Shown: positions 53,285-64,000 of the stretch, piece by piece | How the letters are laid out: each line of letters begins with the position of its first letter | How positions within the stretch are numbered: position 1 is the first letter of the stretch | Assembly (NCBI RefSeq): GCF_005239225.2 | Contig: NC_133302.1 | Coordinates: 1,984,001-2,048,000 of the forward strand | DNA length: 64,000 nucleotides | Direction: 5' to 3' | DNA from: Populus alba | Lineage: Eukaryota > Streptophyta > Magnoliopsida > Malpighiales > Salicaceae | Program-made: the position numbers and the translations under genes | The notes under the pieces: generated by a model | Seen by the model: the letters and a program-made list of their open reading frames with translations, nothing else | Database searches by the model: none | Told to the model about the DNA's origin: nothing

Positions 53285-55929
53285 TTACGTTTCTGCTAGG
53301 CCATAAGAGGATCTGCACCATATATACTTATCAGTGTTGACTGGTTTGGTCAAAGCATCTGCTGGGTTTTCCTTTGTATGAACCTTCTGAAAATCCACAC
53401 TTCCATCTTCCACCACTTCACGAACAAAGTGATACTGAACATCTATATGTTTTGTTCTTGAATGAAACGCTGGATTTCTTGCAATATGCAAGGCACTCTG
53501 ACTATCACAATACACCAGAATCTTCTCGTGTTTGTGCCCGAGCTCCTCCATAAGTTTCTTCATCCATATTGCTTCTTTACAAGCTTGTGTAGCTGCCATA
53601 TACTCAGCTTCTGTTGTGGATAACGCTACAACAGTTTGAAGTTTAGAGACCCGGCTCACAGCTCCTCCTGCAATTATGAACACATAGCCTGTAGTGGATT
53701 TTCTTTTCTCAAGGTCACCAGCAAAATCTGAGTCAACATAACCTCTGACAATGAATTATGATCCTTCATAACATAATGCGGCATCTGAGGTCCCCTTGAT
53801 GTATCTCAAGATCCTCTTGATAGTATTCCAATGCTCTCTACCAGGATTTGCCATGTATCGACTAGCTGCTCCCACTGCTTGTGCAATGTCTGGTCGTGTA
53901 CATATCATGGCAAACATTAAACTTCCCACTGCTGATGCATACGGTACTCGAGACATCTCCATCCTCTCTGCTTCATTACTATGAGACATACTTGAGGATA
54001 ATTTGAAGTTAATAGGAAGTGGGGTGGAAATTGGCTTACAATCTTGCATGTTAAAGCGTCGCAAGATCTTCTTCAAATAATTCTTCTGAGAAAGCCAAAT
54101 CTTCCTCTTACTTCTGTCTCGGTGAATTTACATCCCTAGAATCTTGTTTGCTGGTCCCAAGTCCTTCATATCAAACTCCCTAGCCAACTGTGCCTTCAAT
54201 TCTTGGACTCGATCTTTGTTGGGGCCTATTACCAACATGTCATCCACGTACAACAACAGAATGATGAAAACATCATTTTCTTCAAACCTCTTGTAATATG
54301 TACAATGGTCTGAACTGAGTCTGTTGTACCCAAGGCTAATTATGAAGGAATCAAATCTCTTGTACCAACACCTCGGCGCCTGTTTGAGACCGTATAGAGA
54401 TTTGTTCAACCTGCAAACCAAGTTCTCCTTGCCTGTTTCAGCAAAACCCTCTAGTTGGAGCATATAAATTTCTTCTTCAAGTTCTCCATGAAGAAATGCA
54501 GTTTTCACATCTAACTGCTCTAAGTGAAGATCAAATATAGCACACATTGCCAAGACTACTCTGATTGTAGTAAGTCGTACCACTGGAGAAAATATCTCAT
54601 TAAAGTCTATTCCTTCTTTCTGAGCATATCCTTTCACCACCAATCTTGCACGATACCGCTCCACTTGATCATTGCCATCACGCTTTATCTTGTAAACCCA
54701 TTTGTTGCCAATGGCCTTTCTTCCTTGTGGTAGCGAAACAAGATCCCAAGTGTTATTCTTGTGCAGAGCTTCAATCTCCTCTTGCATTGCTGTCATCCAC
54801 ATAGATACATCTGTGCTTTTGATAGCCTCATGGAAAGTTGATGGCTCTCCATCCTCTGTTAGAAGACAGTATGCAATATTGCTCTCAGTAACATATTCTG
54901 AGTGCCAAGCCGGTGGTCTTCTTTCACGAGTTGACCGTCGAACTTCAGGAGTTTCAGACTCAATTTGTTCTTGTTCTTCATGCTCTGGTATAGCTTCAGA
55001 AGAAGTACGATTCTGAGTATTTTCCATCTGGACTTCTGTAGTCTCCTTTAAAATGCTATTATTTTCTTCCATTTGCATTTTATCTTCTGCAAATATGACA
55101 TCTCTGCTGATGACTACCTTGTGGGCAGTGGGATCCCACAAGCGATACCCCTTCACTCCATCAGCATATCCCAAGAATACACATTTTCTGGATTTTGAAT
55201 CCAGCTTGCTGACCTCTTGAGTATTGTACATCACGTACACAGGACTTCCAAATATATGCAATCGAGAATAATCAGCTGGCTTTCCAGTCCACATCTCCAT
55301 CGGTGTCTTCAACTCAATTGCAGTAGACAGAGATCGATTTATGACATAACAGGCGGTATTGACTGCTTCTGCCCAGAATGACTTAGACCTGCAGCCTCAA
55401 CATTGAATAGAGTTATGTTTCACTCATTTTGTATGTATGCCGTTGTGAACTGCCTTTTGGCACAAGGTATATTCTATTGTCAGGATCTTCTTTTCAGATT
55501 CAAGTTCTACTCGCACTTTGGGTTTTAAAAACTACGATAATCGGATAGGAGAAGTCAATGAATGATACTATCTTGCTCCTCCCAAGTACAACACATCAGA
55601 GTGAATCAGGTCTAAGATGCATTTGCTCTTACCAAAAACCTATGTTGTTGCTTGTAACAGATAAAGTAACCTTTGTAAGCTAGTCCTAATGTGGGTGTTT
55701 GCAATTGTCTGCCTTTACTGTCCTTAAACATGTCGCACTCCTGAACGAATTTCGATGGTGCCAATGTCTCTACAGCATGATTATCACCCATGAACACTGT
55801 GCCTCCAGAGATAGGTTCATATGTATGAACCAATAGGGTTATATGCCATGTTGCTCCTGAATCCATTAAGCCAGACCTCAGGAGCTCTTCTTCTATCTGT
55901 AGAATTGGTTGCTGCTTCACTCCTTCCAC
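53285..55929 (-). pseudogene. cop3 pol, interrupted and with a deletion in integrase
   Basis: In minus order are protease GLMDSGATWHIT (55850-55890) and a gap with poor similarity at about 55320-55610 where most of integrase should be. The integrase end starts TPMEMWTGKPADYSRLHIFG (55312). Reverse transcriptase follows with LLLYVDDMLVIG (about 54230), then YASAVGSLMFAMICTRPDIA (53756-54076) and RNase H with LQTVVALSTTEAEYMAATQA (53285-53683). Stops near 54127 and 53755 separate the frames. The motif set matches TNT1-like plant Copia elements. Confidence 0.87.
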
Positions 55930-56297
55930 TCTCTCACATAAGTCACAGTTGTAGCATTTACCATTCGATTTGGAACTTTTCCGTCTTCCTCTTGGCCTCA
56001 GCTTCTATTTCTTCTTCTAGCGGCTCAACATCATTGAAGACTAAATAGTCTGATATTATTGGTCTCTTATTTTCTCTTCACTTGGCTCCGCTTTATATAT
56101 AATCTCCCATATCTCCTTAGCTTCTCCGCCATGCTTGCCTATTTATAGCATTGCAAGCATCCATGAGGAGCAAGTGGCCAAGTTCTATTCAGGCCAAGTT
56201 CCAATATTGGCACATTCTTCAACTATTTATATACTTCACAAAATTAAGTTTATATACCGTTGTGTGTTAACACACCAACAGGAAGGCTCTTGATACC

Positions 56298-56510
56298 TGT
56301 TAAAAAACAAGATTCATGAAAATGCATCAGGCTTTTTATAATAGGAGAACAACTACTCTCTATTACTAGGAGAAAATCAACTCTCTCAAAATACCTCACA
56401 ATTTAGTGGGAACTCCCTCTTCATCTCTTATTTCTCTCTTCTCACTGGCAATTATCAATCAAGCAATCCAAAACAAGTTGGCCAGAACTTGAAGGAAAAA
56501 TCAAGCATTT
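56298..56510 (-). repeat. Decayed 5' LTR of cop3
   Basis: GGCTCTTGATACC just to its left (56284-56297) is a decayed form of the reverse initiator tRNA-Met site. Scattered identities follow, for example ACTCTCTATTACTAGGAGAA and ACCTCACAATTTAGTGGG, both also in the left LTR. Confidence 0.6.
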
Positions 56511-56544
56511 CCACTAAAAAAAAAAAAACACACACACACACTTA

Positions 56545-56970
56545 TTGACGAATATGCAATGGCACAACTTCCTTAGAACCAGAAAACTTCACCGGTGTAA
56601 CTTACACGAATCCGCAGCATAAATATCATTAGCCTAAACACAAAACCCCCGAATCGCAAAACAACAACAACTAAAGCCCCAAAATCCTAAAACAAACACA
56701 GAAAAACAGCTACATTACCTTCCTATACTGAGTAAAGCACTTGAAATCAACAGACCAAACAGTGAAAAGCGAAGCCAGAACATGAATCGAAACGAGTCCA
56801 CCAAGAACAATTAAAGCATCAACAATGTCAATGCTCGGCAGAATCGTGACCATCCAAATGGCATAAAAAATTGCAAATGGCAAAATATCCAATCACCATG
56901 GCCATTTCTTCTTCCTTATCGAATCCACTCTCTCCAATACTTTCCCTCCTACATTAAACCTCAACACCAT
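56545..56970 (-). pseudogene. First two exons of a P5A-type ATPase (PDR2/MIA-like), broken
   Basis: Exon 1 (56719-56970) starts MVLRFNVGGKVLERVDSIRK, meets TGA at codon 26 (56893-56895) where relatives have arginine, then continues LDILPFAIFYAIWMVTILPS and HVLASLFTVWSVDFKCF. It ends at a good donor, AAG|GTAATG (56713-56718). Exon 2 (about 56545-56633) begins after TAG and reads ANDIYAADSCK. It loses one base near 56597-56601 and continues TPVKFSGSKEVVPLHIRQ. This is the N-terminal part of the endoplasmic reticulum P5A ATPase family (Arabidopsis PDR2/MIA). The ATPase core is absent; a microsatellite-like CA and A run lies at the left edge. I infer a gene fragment, not a working gene. Confidence 0.82.
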
Positions 56971-58690
56971 CGCTGTCCAGGATTGGATTTAAACCTTGCT
57001 CAGTCCAGAAACTCAAAGTAGAACCCTAAAGCGTACAGCTTTGGTGGTAAATGGGTTGAGAGAGTGGTGCCTGAGAGGAGATCGGGATGTATTGCGACTC
57101 AGTGTGTTGATTTGTGACTCGGTCGGGTCAGTGAAGAAAACTCTATTAGGACACGTATTGATCGCAGTAACGAATTTGAGACAACATAAATTAAGCACCC
57201 AAAGTTTGAGTTTTTATAATTATTGTTTAGTCCTTATAGTTTGTAACGATTAATTTATTAATCTATAAAGTATATGTCATAATTAATTAGTCCTTATCAT
57301 ATAAGAAATTATTAAATAATGCTTGGCCAATGACCAATGTTGACCATCTTCAATTTAATATTTTTTTAACCGAAAATCTCATCAAAATTTCCAATTCAAA
57401 AAAAAAAATAAAAAAAATATATATATATATATATATATATAGTATTATTTAGAGAACTAAATTATTAACTATTTAAATTGAGACAAGATTGTTCAATTCA
57501 TACGTGATGATAATAATTCTTCTAGAAATTAGAAATTTTTTTTTATATATATATTTATAGTAATAACAATAACTAGCAATGCAATACAAGTGCACCTTCA
57601 TAATAAATAATGACAGTTAACTTTCTAATATAATATTTATAAAATGTAAGTATAAATAATTTGTTCATAACTTAATGTCATAGAATATTGTTTTTTATTA
57701 TTATTAAGTCGCTAGTCAATCAGGTTTTTATCTTGGTTAAGCCTAAACAATTCTTTTTCTTATTTTTCTTTAATTTGAATTCATTTAAACCCCGAGTAAG
57801 TTAAGTTTCAAATCAAACATATACCCGAATAGGTTAAGAATTTTATATACTTTATGATCTCTTCCACTTGATCTCTCTTAGTATACCATTGATTTCCTAA
57901 TTTTCTAAACCTTTTTGATGATTCGTGCTTCCTTTTTTTTTTTCGTTTTATTGAATCGACTCAGGATAGGTCAGCTTGATAACACTGTTTTAAAACTTGA
58001 TTCAACTTGCCGATTGACCTATGATTTAGCCAGTAATTCTTGGAGTTGTTCATAACGGTTGGCCTTCAGTTTATTTGCTCTCTCGCTGTGAGGGCCCTGT
58101 CGGCAAAGATCAACACAAGGCCCGAAGTATATGGCTGTTATCTCCTAATGCTTGTTCTGATACTACTGAATGATCTATGAAATAGAAACAAAAGAATTAC
58201 TGGCTTGCCTCTTTACTTTATTTAACTTAACTTTATTTGAAATATGGTAAAAATAAGTATGCTTAACGCATAAACAGTGGAATTCCTCCAGAAGTTTGGA
58301 GGAGAAGGAGCAACGTTCTTATTCTAATAATTAAACAAAGCAACATGTTTCTGTTAAAAGCTGCATCTCGTCTTTCATACATACACCAATATCTATCCTT
58401 CAGACTGACTAATGTAAATGATTTTTATAGCTGGACAGCATCAGCTGCACTAAAACTAGATATTTTGATTAACTTATGGCATAGCTAGGTGGAAAGAATT
58501 AGCTATATGGGCTGGAGGTAATAATCAAGATGTGAGGTTAGGGCCGTTGAAGTTCTTAATTATATGAAAAGCAACTTGCTATATCTTATAATATAATGTT
58601 TGGTAGGTAAACATGTTGCTTCCTTCCTTCCTTCCTTCCTAGAAACTTCTTTCTGGTCAAACAATACAGCCATTCTCCTTCCCCACTTCT
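56971..58690. other. Intergenic AT-rich region
   Basis: This includes sequence that would have been the 5' flank of the P5A ATPase fragment, an (AT)n run at 57418-57441 and a (TTCC)n run near 58620-58640. No gene is supported. Confidence 0.55.
57418..57441. repeat. (AT)n microsatellite
   Basis: About 12 AT units follow a short A-rich run. Confidence 0.9.
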
Positions 58691-58812
58691 TTCTGGTAGG
58701 TAAACTTGTTGCTTAATCTATACTCTTCTCTGATCCGTGCTTCTTCTTCTTCTTCTGAATACTGCCTCAGCAAACCAGCACTTGAAGAACATCGATCAAT
58801 AGCTGAATCCAG

Positions 58813-59149
58813 GTATATTATTTTTTATTATTTTTCTGTTCTTCACATGTAAATATTATCTGATTCTTTTAAGTTAAAAACAAGTTGTAGAAATCTTATT
58901 GAGAAACTTTAGTGTCATGATCATAAATATTCTATGGTTCCCTATGTCTTTTTTATAATCCATGCCTTGTGGAGTTCATACTAGACTGACCCTAAACCTT
59001 GAATTCATTGTTTTTTCTTTTTAATTTCTCCACTGTTTTTAACTTGTTATTTCATTTTCAACTAATGTAACCTCCATTCATTTTTATTCAATATTTTTAC
59101 CCTGATGGCATCATGTTGACAGATTTTTTTTCTTTTTTCATTTCTACAG
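58813..59149 (+). other. Probable intron in the 5' untranslated region of the BED-NBS-LRR gene
   Basis: The donor AATCCAG|GTATAT is at 58812/58813. The acceptor, after a T-rich tract, is TTTCTACAG at 59149. The exon before it (left end unknown, about 58700) has no start codon in frame. If spliced, the first ATG of the next exon is at 59164. Confidence 0.6.
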
Positions 59150-59163
59150 AGCCACTTATCAAA

Positions 59164-62100
59164 ATGCTTCGACAGAATGATCCAGTTTCGCATCATGTTG
59201 ACATATCTTTTTGGGAATATGTTGAAAAGATGGATGATGGTCGCATGAGGTGTAAGTTTTGTAGGCATTTATTTGCCAAAGGTACTTCCATTTCGAGGAT
59301 CAAATTCCATTTAGCAGGAGTGACAGGCCGTGGTGTTAAAACTTGTGGACCAGTGCCTCAAGATGTCCAAGACGCAGCCTTTGCAGCAATTGATGGCCCT
59401 CCAGAAAAGAAACTTAAAACTGTAGCAGGCTCAAGCAATAACGATGTCACTAATGAAATTTCAGCTTCAGCACAACAACAGAACAATGAAATGATGATGG
59501 CACGACAACGAGAAGATCTTTCGCTTGAAGATTGGATGGCTAGCATCCCTGTTGAAGACATGGAGCTTCTGGAGAGAGGTAGATTTCATGAGAGGCCATC
59601 ATTTAATCAAGCTGATGAGCATCGAGGTGATCCATCCCAACCAACACATGATCAACTCTGTTCTCCATCAGTAAACAATGATGCCACCATGAATGATGCA
59701 CAGAACGTAGTTGGAGTGAGGACAGAACCAGTGGTTCAAGTGTTGGAACAAAGCAATGCAGAACTTGACAATTTGTCTGTGGATGCTGGAAGGACACAAG
59801 TGGGAGTTCAGGGCATGGAACATGGTGGGGAGGAAGAGAGAGTTTGTTCGCATTTAGACATGGACAATAGCATGGAAAACACTGGTGAAGGATCTGTTCA
59901 GCATGTTGACAGAATTGTCTCTCCTTGTAATAGAAGAGGTGCAACAGAAAGATTAGTGCAGCCTGGCCTAGGTGGAAGCTCTTCTGGAGTAAATGTGAAT
60001 CATACTGCCATTTTAACCAGTCCACAAGAACAAAACAATGAAGTCTACAATTTGACAGGAGATGGAACAAGTATACAAGCACCAGATATGTATGAAAAAA
60101 GCTGGGTGGAGATAATTAATTCGTTAATGGATGATGGTATGCAGAATGCGATTGGAGTAGCGCAGCCTGGCGCAGGAGCTAGCTCTTCTGGAGTCCTTAA
60201 ATACAACACAAGTGAGACTAGAGGAGATCCATTACCTTGTGCAATTTCAGCTTCTGCTCAAGAACATAACAATAAAGTGATATATGTAGAAATGGCACAA
60301 GGAGAACCTTTTTTCACTGGGGAAATTGCATGTGATTTGCTTAGAGGAAGGACTGAACTTGTGCATAATGCACCGAAGACTAGACCACTAACTGAGCAAG
60401 CTAGTCCAGAGACTGAGCTTCCATGGGGTCGTAATTCCCCTGAACAGCTTCAGCATGATGCATTTGAGACTATACCGAGAACAGAGCAAGCGCCGCTTCT
60501 GGAGAGAGGTAGCTCTCATGACAGGCAATCAATTAATCAGGTCGATGAGCCTCGAGAAGATTCATCCCAACCAGCAGATCTATTGTGTCTTGGCCACGCA
60601 AGATATGATGGTCAACTCTGCTCTCCAGCAGTAAACAATGATGCCATTATGAATGATGTGCAGAACATGGATAGAATGAGGAAAGAACCAGTAGAGAAGG
60701 AGGAGGAGGATATGGATACCAATAGTGGAAGATCAGTGCAGCGTGCAGGAGCTAGCTCTTCTGTAGGGCTTAAACACAACACAAGTGAGACTAGAGGAGC
60801 TCCTTTACCTACTGGCTCTACAAAGCTAGTGGGTCGAGCATTTGAAGAGAATAGGAAAGTGATATGGTCCTGGTTAAGGGACGATGAAGTCTCAACCATT
60901 GGCATTTACGGGATGGGAGGAGCTGGTAAAACCACAATGCTGAAACATATCCATAATGAGCTTCTACGAATTGCAGATATTTCTCATCATGTTTTCTGGG
61001 TGACCGTGTCTCAAGATTTCAGCATTCATACATTGCAGAAGAAGATTGCAAAATGTATAAATTTATCTCTTTCCAATGAAGAGGAGGAGCTGCACATAGC
61101 TGCGGAATTGTCACGAGAACTAATAAAGAAACAAAAATGGATTCTAATTTTAGATGATTTGTGGGACTCATTTGAGCTACACGAAGTGGGAATTCCTGTC
61201 CCATTGAAAGGATGCAAGCTGATTATGACAACTCGATCAAAAGAGGTTTGTGGACGAATGGATTGCCGAAACAATATCATAGTGAATCCTCTTTCTGATG
61301 GAGAAGCTTGGACTTTGTTCAGGGAGATCCTTGGACATGACACACCTCTCTCTACAGAAGTGGAACAAATTGCAAAATCTATCACAAAGGAGTGTGATGG
61401 TTTGCCGCTAGGAATTAAAACAATGGCTGGAACCATGAAGGTGGTGGATGGCATACACGGGTGGAGTAATGCTTTAGAGCGACTGAGACAATCAAGAGTT
61501 GGGCCAAATGGCATGGAAAGGGTATTTTCATCATTGAGATTTAGTTACACCCACCTAAGCGATGTAACTATGCAACAATGTTTCTTGTATTGTGCATTAT
61601 TTCCAGAAGACTCTGCTATCAATAGACTGAAATTGATACATTATTTGATTGATATGGGAGTGATAAAAGGGCTGCCGAGTAGGAAGGCAGAATTTGATGA
61701 AGGTCATTCGATGCTTGATAGACTTGAAAAAGTTTTCCTATTGAAAAGAATAAGTGATGGTGGTGCTGTAATGATGCATGATTTGATTAGGGACATGGCC
61801 ATCCAAATACTGGAAGAGAACTCTCAAGCCATTGTTAAAGCTGGTGCACAATTAAAAGAATTGCCGGATACAGAGGAGTGGACAGAGAAACTTACGACCG
61901 TTTCACTAATGAACAACCAAATTGAAGAGATTTGTTCCAGCCATTCACTGAGGTGTCCAAATCTATCAACCTTATTGCTATGTAATAATCATAGGTTGCG
62001 ATTCATTGCGGGTTCATTTTTCGAGCAACTGCATGGGCTCAAGGTCCTCGATCTGTCTAGAACGGCTATTGAATGTTTGCCTGATTCTGTCTCTAATTTG

Positions 62101-63315
62101 GTGGGTCTCACTTCATTGTTGCTCAAAGATTGTCGGAGGTTAAGCCGTGTACCATCATTGAAAAAGCTCAGGGCACTAAAGAGGTTAGATCTCTCTCGTG
62201 CTCCACTTGAAAAGATTCCTCATGGCATGAAATGTCTATCCAACCTAAGGTATCTAAGAATGAATGGATGTGGTGAAAAGAAGTTTCCTAGTGGGATATT
62301 ACCTAAACTCTCTCACTTGCAAGTCTTTATACTAGAGGAATGGATTCTTAATGATGGTAGAATGGGTGTGCAAACATATGCTCCAGTAACAGTTGAAGGT
62401 AAGGAAGTAGGATGCTTGAGGAAGTTGGAAAGTTTGGAATGCTATTTTGAAGATCACTCTAACTACGTGGAGTATCTCAAATCTCGGGATCAGACCCAAT
62501 CACTAAGGAAATGCAAAATTGTTATAGGACATTTCAGGGAAGACGAACTTAGGAAATTAAAGCATAGTTGTCTCGGAAGTAAAATGATTGTTGTGGGTAA
62601 TTTGAATATCAATAGAGATGGAGATCTTCAGGTCATCTCCTCAAATGACATTCAACAACTAATTTGTAAATGTATCGATACGAGAAGTTTAGGTGATGTT
62701 GTGCCATTAAAGTATGCAACTGAACTGGAGTTTATCAGTATTCGTAGTTGCAATAGCATGGAGAGCTTGATTTCATCTTCTTGGTTCTGCTCTGCTCCAC
62801 TACCATCTCCATTTTATAACGGTATATTTTCTGGTCTTAAGAAGTACTATTGTTGTGGTTGTAAAAGTATGAAGAATTTGTTCCCTCTTGTCTTGCTGCC
62901 AAACCTCGTAAACCTAGAAGAGATTACAGTTACTCAATGTGAGAAGATGGTGGAGATAATAGGTGGAATAAGATTAGATGAAGAAGGGGTTATGGGTGAA
63001 GAAAACAACATCAACACTGAACTCAAACTGCCAAAGTTAAGAGTTCTGACATTGCATGAATTACCGGAACTTAAAAGCATTTGTAGTGCAAAACTGATTT
63101 GCGATTCTCTCGAAGTAATTCATGTATGCAATTGCAAAAGCATGGAGATCTTGTTTCCATCTTCTTGGTTTTGCTCTGCTGCACTACCATCTCCATCTTA
63201 TAATGGTATGTTTGCTGGTCTTAAAGAGTTTTATTGGTGTAAATGTATGAAGTTGTTCCCTCTTGTCTTGCTTCCAAACCTTATAAACCTAGAAGTGATT
63301 GAAGTTGAATGGTGA
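59164..63315 (+). CDS. BED zinc-finger NBS-LRR disease resistance protein, C-terminus apparently cut short by a frameshift
   Basis: The frame has 1383 codons. I chose the ATG at 59164 because the earlier in-frame ATG (59113) lies in a probable intron. Residues about 10-70 form a BED zinc finger: SFWEYV, then CKFC and a downstream H and C. Residues 70-555 are a low-complexity, acidic linker with repeated segments. NB-ARC follows with P-loop GMGGAGKTT (583-591, K589), kinase-2 LILDDLW (661-667), [12 protein letters not shown] (746-749) and MHD (871-873). Leucine-rich repeats occupy about 920-1383. The family detects pathogen effectors and triggers cell-death immunity inside the cell. Residue 1383 is followed by TGA, after which the usual tail continues in another frame. 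Confidence 0.92.
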   Translation: MLRQNDPVSHHVDISFWEYVEKMDDGRMRCKFCRHLFAKGTSISRIKFHLAGVTGRGVKTCGPVPQDVQDAAFAAIDGPPEKKLKTVAGSSNNDVTNEISASAQQQNNEMMMARQREDLSLEDWMASIPVEDMELLERGRFHERPSFNQADEHRGDPSQPTHDQLCSPSVNNDATMNDAQNVVGVRTEPVVQVLEQSNAELDNLSVDAGRTQVGVQGMEHGGEEERVCSHLDMDNSMENTGEGSVQHVDRIVSPCNRRGATERLVQPGLGGSSSGVNVNHTAILTSPQEQNNEVYNLTGDGTSIQAPDMYEKSWVEIINSLMDDGMQNAIGVAQPGAGASSSGVLKYNTSETRGDPLPCAISASAQEHNNKVIYVEMAQGEPFFTGEIACDLLRGRTELVHNAPKTRPLTEQASPETELPWGRNSPEQLQHDAFETIPRTEQAPLLERGSSHDRQSINQVDEPREDSSQPADLLCLGHARYDGQLCSPAVNNDAIMNDVQNMDRMRKEPVEKEEEDMDTNSGRSVQRAGASSSVGLKHNTSETRGAPLPTGSTKLVGRAFEENRKVIWSWLRDDEVSTIGIYGMGGAGKTTMLKHIHNELLRIADISHHVFWVTVSQDFSIHTLQKKIAKCINLSLSNEEEELHIAAELSRELIKKQKWILILDDLWDSFELHEVGIPVPLKGCKLIMTTRSKEVCGRMDCRNNIIVNPLSDGEAWTLFREILGHDTPLSTEVEQIAKSITKECDGLPLGIKTMAGTMKVVDGIHGWSNALERLRQSRVGPNGMERVFSSLRFSYTHLSDVTMQQCFLYCALFPEDSAINRLKLIHYLIDMGVIKGLPSRKAEFDEGHSMLDRLEKVFLLKRISDGGAVMMHDLIRDMAIQILEENSQAIVKAGAQLKELPDTEEWTEKLTTVSLMNNQIEEICSSHSLRCPNLSTLLLCNNHRLRFIAGSFFEQLHGLKVLDLSRTAIECLPDSVSNLVGLTSLLLKDCRRLSRVPSLKKLRALKRLDLSRAPLEKIPHGMKCLSNLRYLRMNGCGEKKFPSGILPKLSHLQVFILEEWILNDGRMGVQTYAPVTVEGKEVGCLRKLESLECYFEDHSNYVEYLKSRDQTQSLRKCKIVIGHFREDELRKLKHSCLGSKMIVVGNLNINRDGDLQVISSNDIQQLICKCIDTRSLGDVVPLKYATELEFISIRSCNSMESLISSSWFCSAPLPSPFYNGIFSGLKKYYCCGCKSMKNLFPLVLLPNLVNLEEITVTQCEKMVEIIGGIRLDEEGVMGEENNINTELKLPKLRVLTLHELPELKSICSAKLICDSLEVIHVCNCKSMEILFPSSWFCSAALPSPSYNGMFAGLKEFYWCKCMKLFPLVLLPNLINLEVIEVEW
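59200..59390 (+). other. BED zinc-finger domain
   Basis: This encodes the aromatic SFWEYVEK, then [19 protein letters not shown] and a final cysteine. BED fingers bind DNA in transposases, and in plant NLRs they occur as integrated domains. Confidence 0.85.
60830..61800 (+). other. NB-ARC nucleotide-binding domain
   Basis: It contains [20 protein letters not shown] before the P-loop, then P-loop, RNBS-A ([12 protein letters not shown]), kinase-2 with tryptophan after DDL, RNBS-B, GLPL, RNBS-D ([11 protein letters not shown]) and MHD, all intact. Kinase-2 with tryptophan and the RNBS-A form point to the non-TIR class. Confidence 0.93.
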
Positions 63316-63671
63316 TAACAGGTGGAACAAGATCAAATGAAGAAGGGGTTATGGGTGAAGAAAGCAGCACCAACACTAGATTTAACCTCCCAAAGTTATT
63401 ATATCTGGAATTGAGTGGATTACCAGAACTCAGAAGCATTTGTTGTGCAAAATTGATTTGCAATTCTCTCGAATATATTTTTATAATAAAATGTGAGAAG
63501 CTAAAGAGGATGGGAATTTGTTTTTCGTTGCTTGAAAATGGCCAGCCATCTCCTCCCCCTTCTCTTGAAGAAATTATAGCATATCCAGAAAAATGGTGGG
63601 AGTCAGTAGTGGAGTGGGAGCATCCTAATACGAAGGATGTTCTTCGTCCATTTGTAAGGTTTAAGGTATGA
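63316..63671 (+). pseudogene. Out-of-frame C-terminal tail of the BED-NBS-LRR gene
   Basis: Here the frame differs by one position from that of the main gene. From 63320 it encodes a second copy of the [11 protein letters not shown] segment, LRSICCAKLICNSLE, and the family tail WWESVVEWEHPNTKDVLRPF. Compared with the earlier copy at 62929-62975, about ten bases are absent around 63309. If those bases were present the frame would be continuous. I infer a deletion that removes the tail from the protein. Confidence 0.75.
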
Positions 63672-63886
63672 TATGAGTCTGCCCTTAATATAATATAATA
63701 TCAAATTAAGTTTAGGTGCTTATTGGTTTTATACTCTGATTATATATAAATATAAATATAATAAAATATCGAATTAAGTTTATGTGTTTGGAAATGGTTA
63801 TGCAGAATCTGGATGTTGGTCATATCGAACGTAAATTGCGGAAGCATGCTAGCTAGAGAAGTTGGATGGCGGTTCAACTGTAAATT

Positions 63887-63992
63887 TGTGGACTGATGGA
63901 TTGCCGAAACAATATCAAAGTGGGTCCTCTTTCTGATAAAGAAGCTTGGACTTTGTTTAAGGAAATATTTAGAAGAAGCTCGGTTTTTTTTT
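63887..63992 (+). pseudogene. Stray NB-ARC fragment
   Basis: About 35 codons read CGLMDCRNNIKVGPLSDKEA followed by WTLFKEI. They correspond to residues around 696-730 of the main gene (61249-61340) with several substitutions. No flanking NB-ARC sequence is seen on the left; the right limit is near the window edge. It could be the edge of a neighbouring tandem paralog or a relic. Confidence 0.7.
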
Positions 63993-64000
63993 AAATAATA

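Larger units (their letters stand above)
52794..56510 (-). mobile_element. cop3: degraded Copia element of the TNT1/Tork type
   Basis: The left LTR (52794-53189) and a purine tract are clear. Pol occupies 53285-55929. The right LTR (from 56298) is decayed, and a second LTR-like piece lies at about 56060-56280 inside the element, suggesting rearrangement. Confidence 0.75.

Noticed and set aside
59113..59163. Earlier start codon for the BED-NBS-LRR gene
   Set aside because: The 17 extra codons include the pyrimidine tract and acceptor of a probable intron (TTTCTACAG at 59149), so they are likely removed from the mRNA.

Overview
This window looks like plant nuclear DNA from a Salicaceae-type dicot, most likely poplar or willow. 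The inference rests on the BED-NBS-LRR resistance gene, whose C-terminal tail resembles poplar paralogs, and on plant LTR retrotransposons of the Tat/Ogre and Copia types. About 80-85 percent of it is retrotransposon-derived. I see no CRISPR array, rRNA gene or convincing tRNA gene.

Positions 1-35485 are a set of nested insertions that can be ordered from target-site duplications (TSDs) seen directly. A solo LTR (2274-13062, TSD ATAGG) was later split by a young, coding-poor element here called A (4584-12603, TSD GGAGT). Positions 16530-20505 hold a dead Ty3/Gypsy fragment on the minus strand. A minus-strand Copia element (cop1) survives as three pieces (20510-21215, 23076-23411, 34124-35485). 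It was split by a solo LTR of the A family (21216-23075) and by a second insertion, X (23412-34123). X was itself split by a two-LTR element, D (23482-32726, TSD TCTTA).

Positions 36078-39976 are a second Copia (cop2, minus strand) whose gag is cut by an Ogre-like element, B (39977-49665). B has an LTR, a primer binding site, an extra ORF upstream of gag, and gag. Its gag is interrupted by a solo LTR (46345-48659, TSD TCCAA), and its 3' part is lost at a reverse-oriented LTR fragment (49666 to about 50450).

The right end carries host genes. There is a relic of an NBS-LRR gene (51690-52185), a third degraded Copia (cop3, 52794 to about 56510), a two-exon pseudogene fragment of a P5A-type ATPase on the minus strand (56545-56970), and a large BED-NBS-LRR gene (59164-63315). 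That last gene appears to lose about 119 C-terminal codons to a frameshift. A stray NB-ARC piece follows at 63887-63992.

The most unusual signal is in the non-coding architecture of the Tat/Ogre-like elements. Every sufficiently complete LTR carries a second copy of the first ten bases of the primer binding site, 80-135 bp before the real one. Several LTRs carry a row of consecutive palindromes just downstream of a promoter and a splice-acceptor-like site. The region 5' of the polypurine tract holds short-unit tandem arrays that differ in copy number between A and D, and it ends in a conserved hairpin. A and D lack pol, yet their paired LTRs are nearly identical, so both look recently mobilised by proteins supplied in trans.
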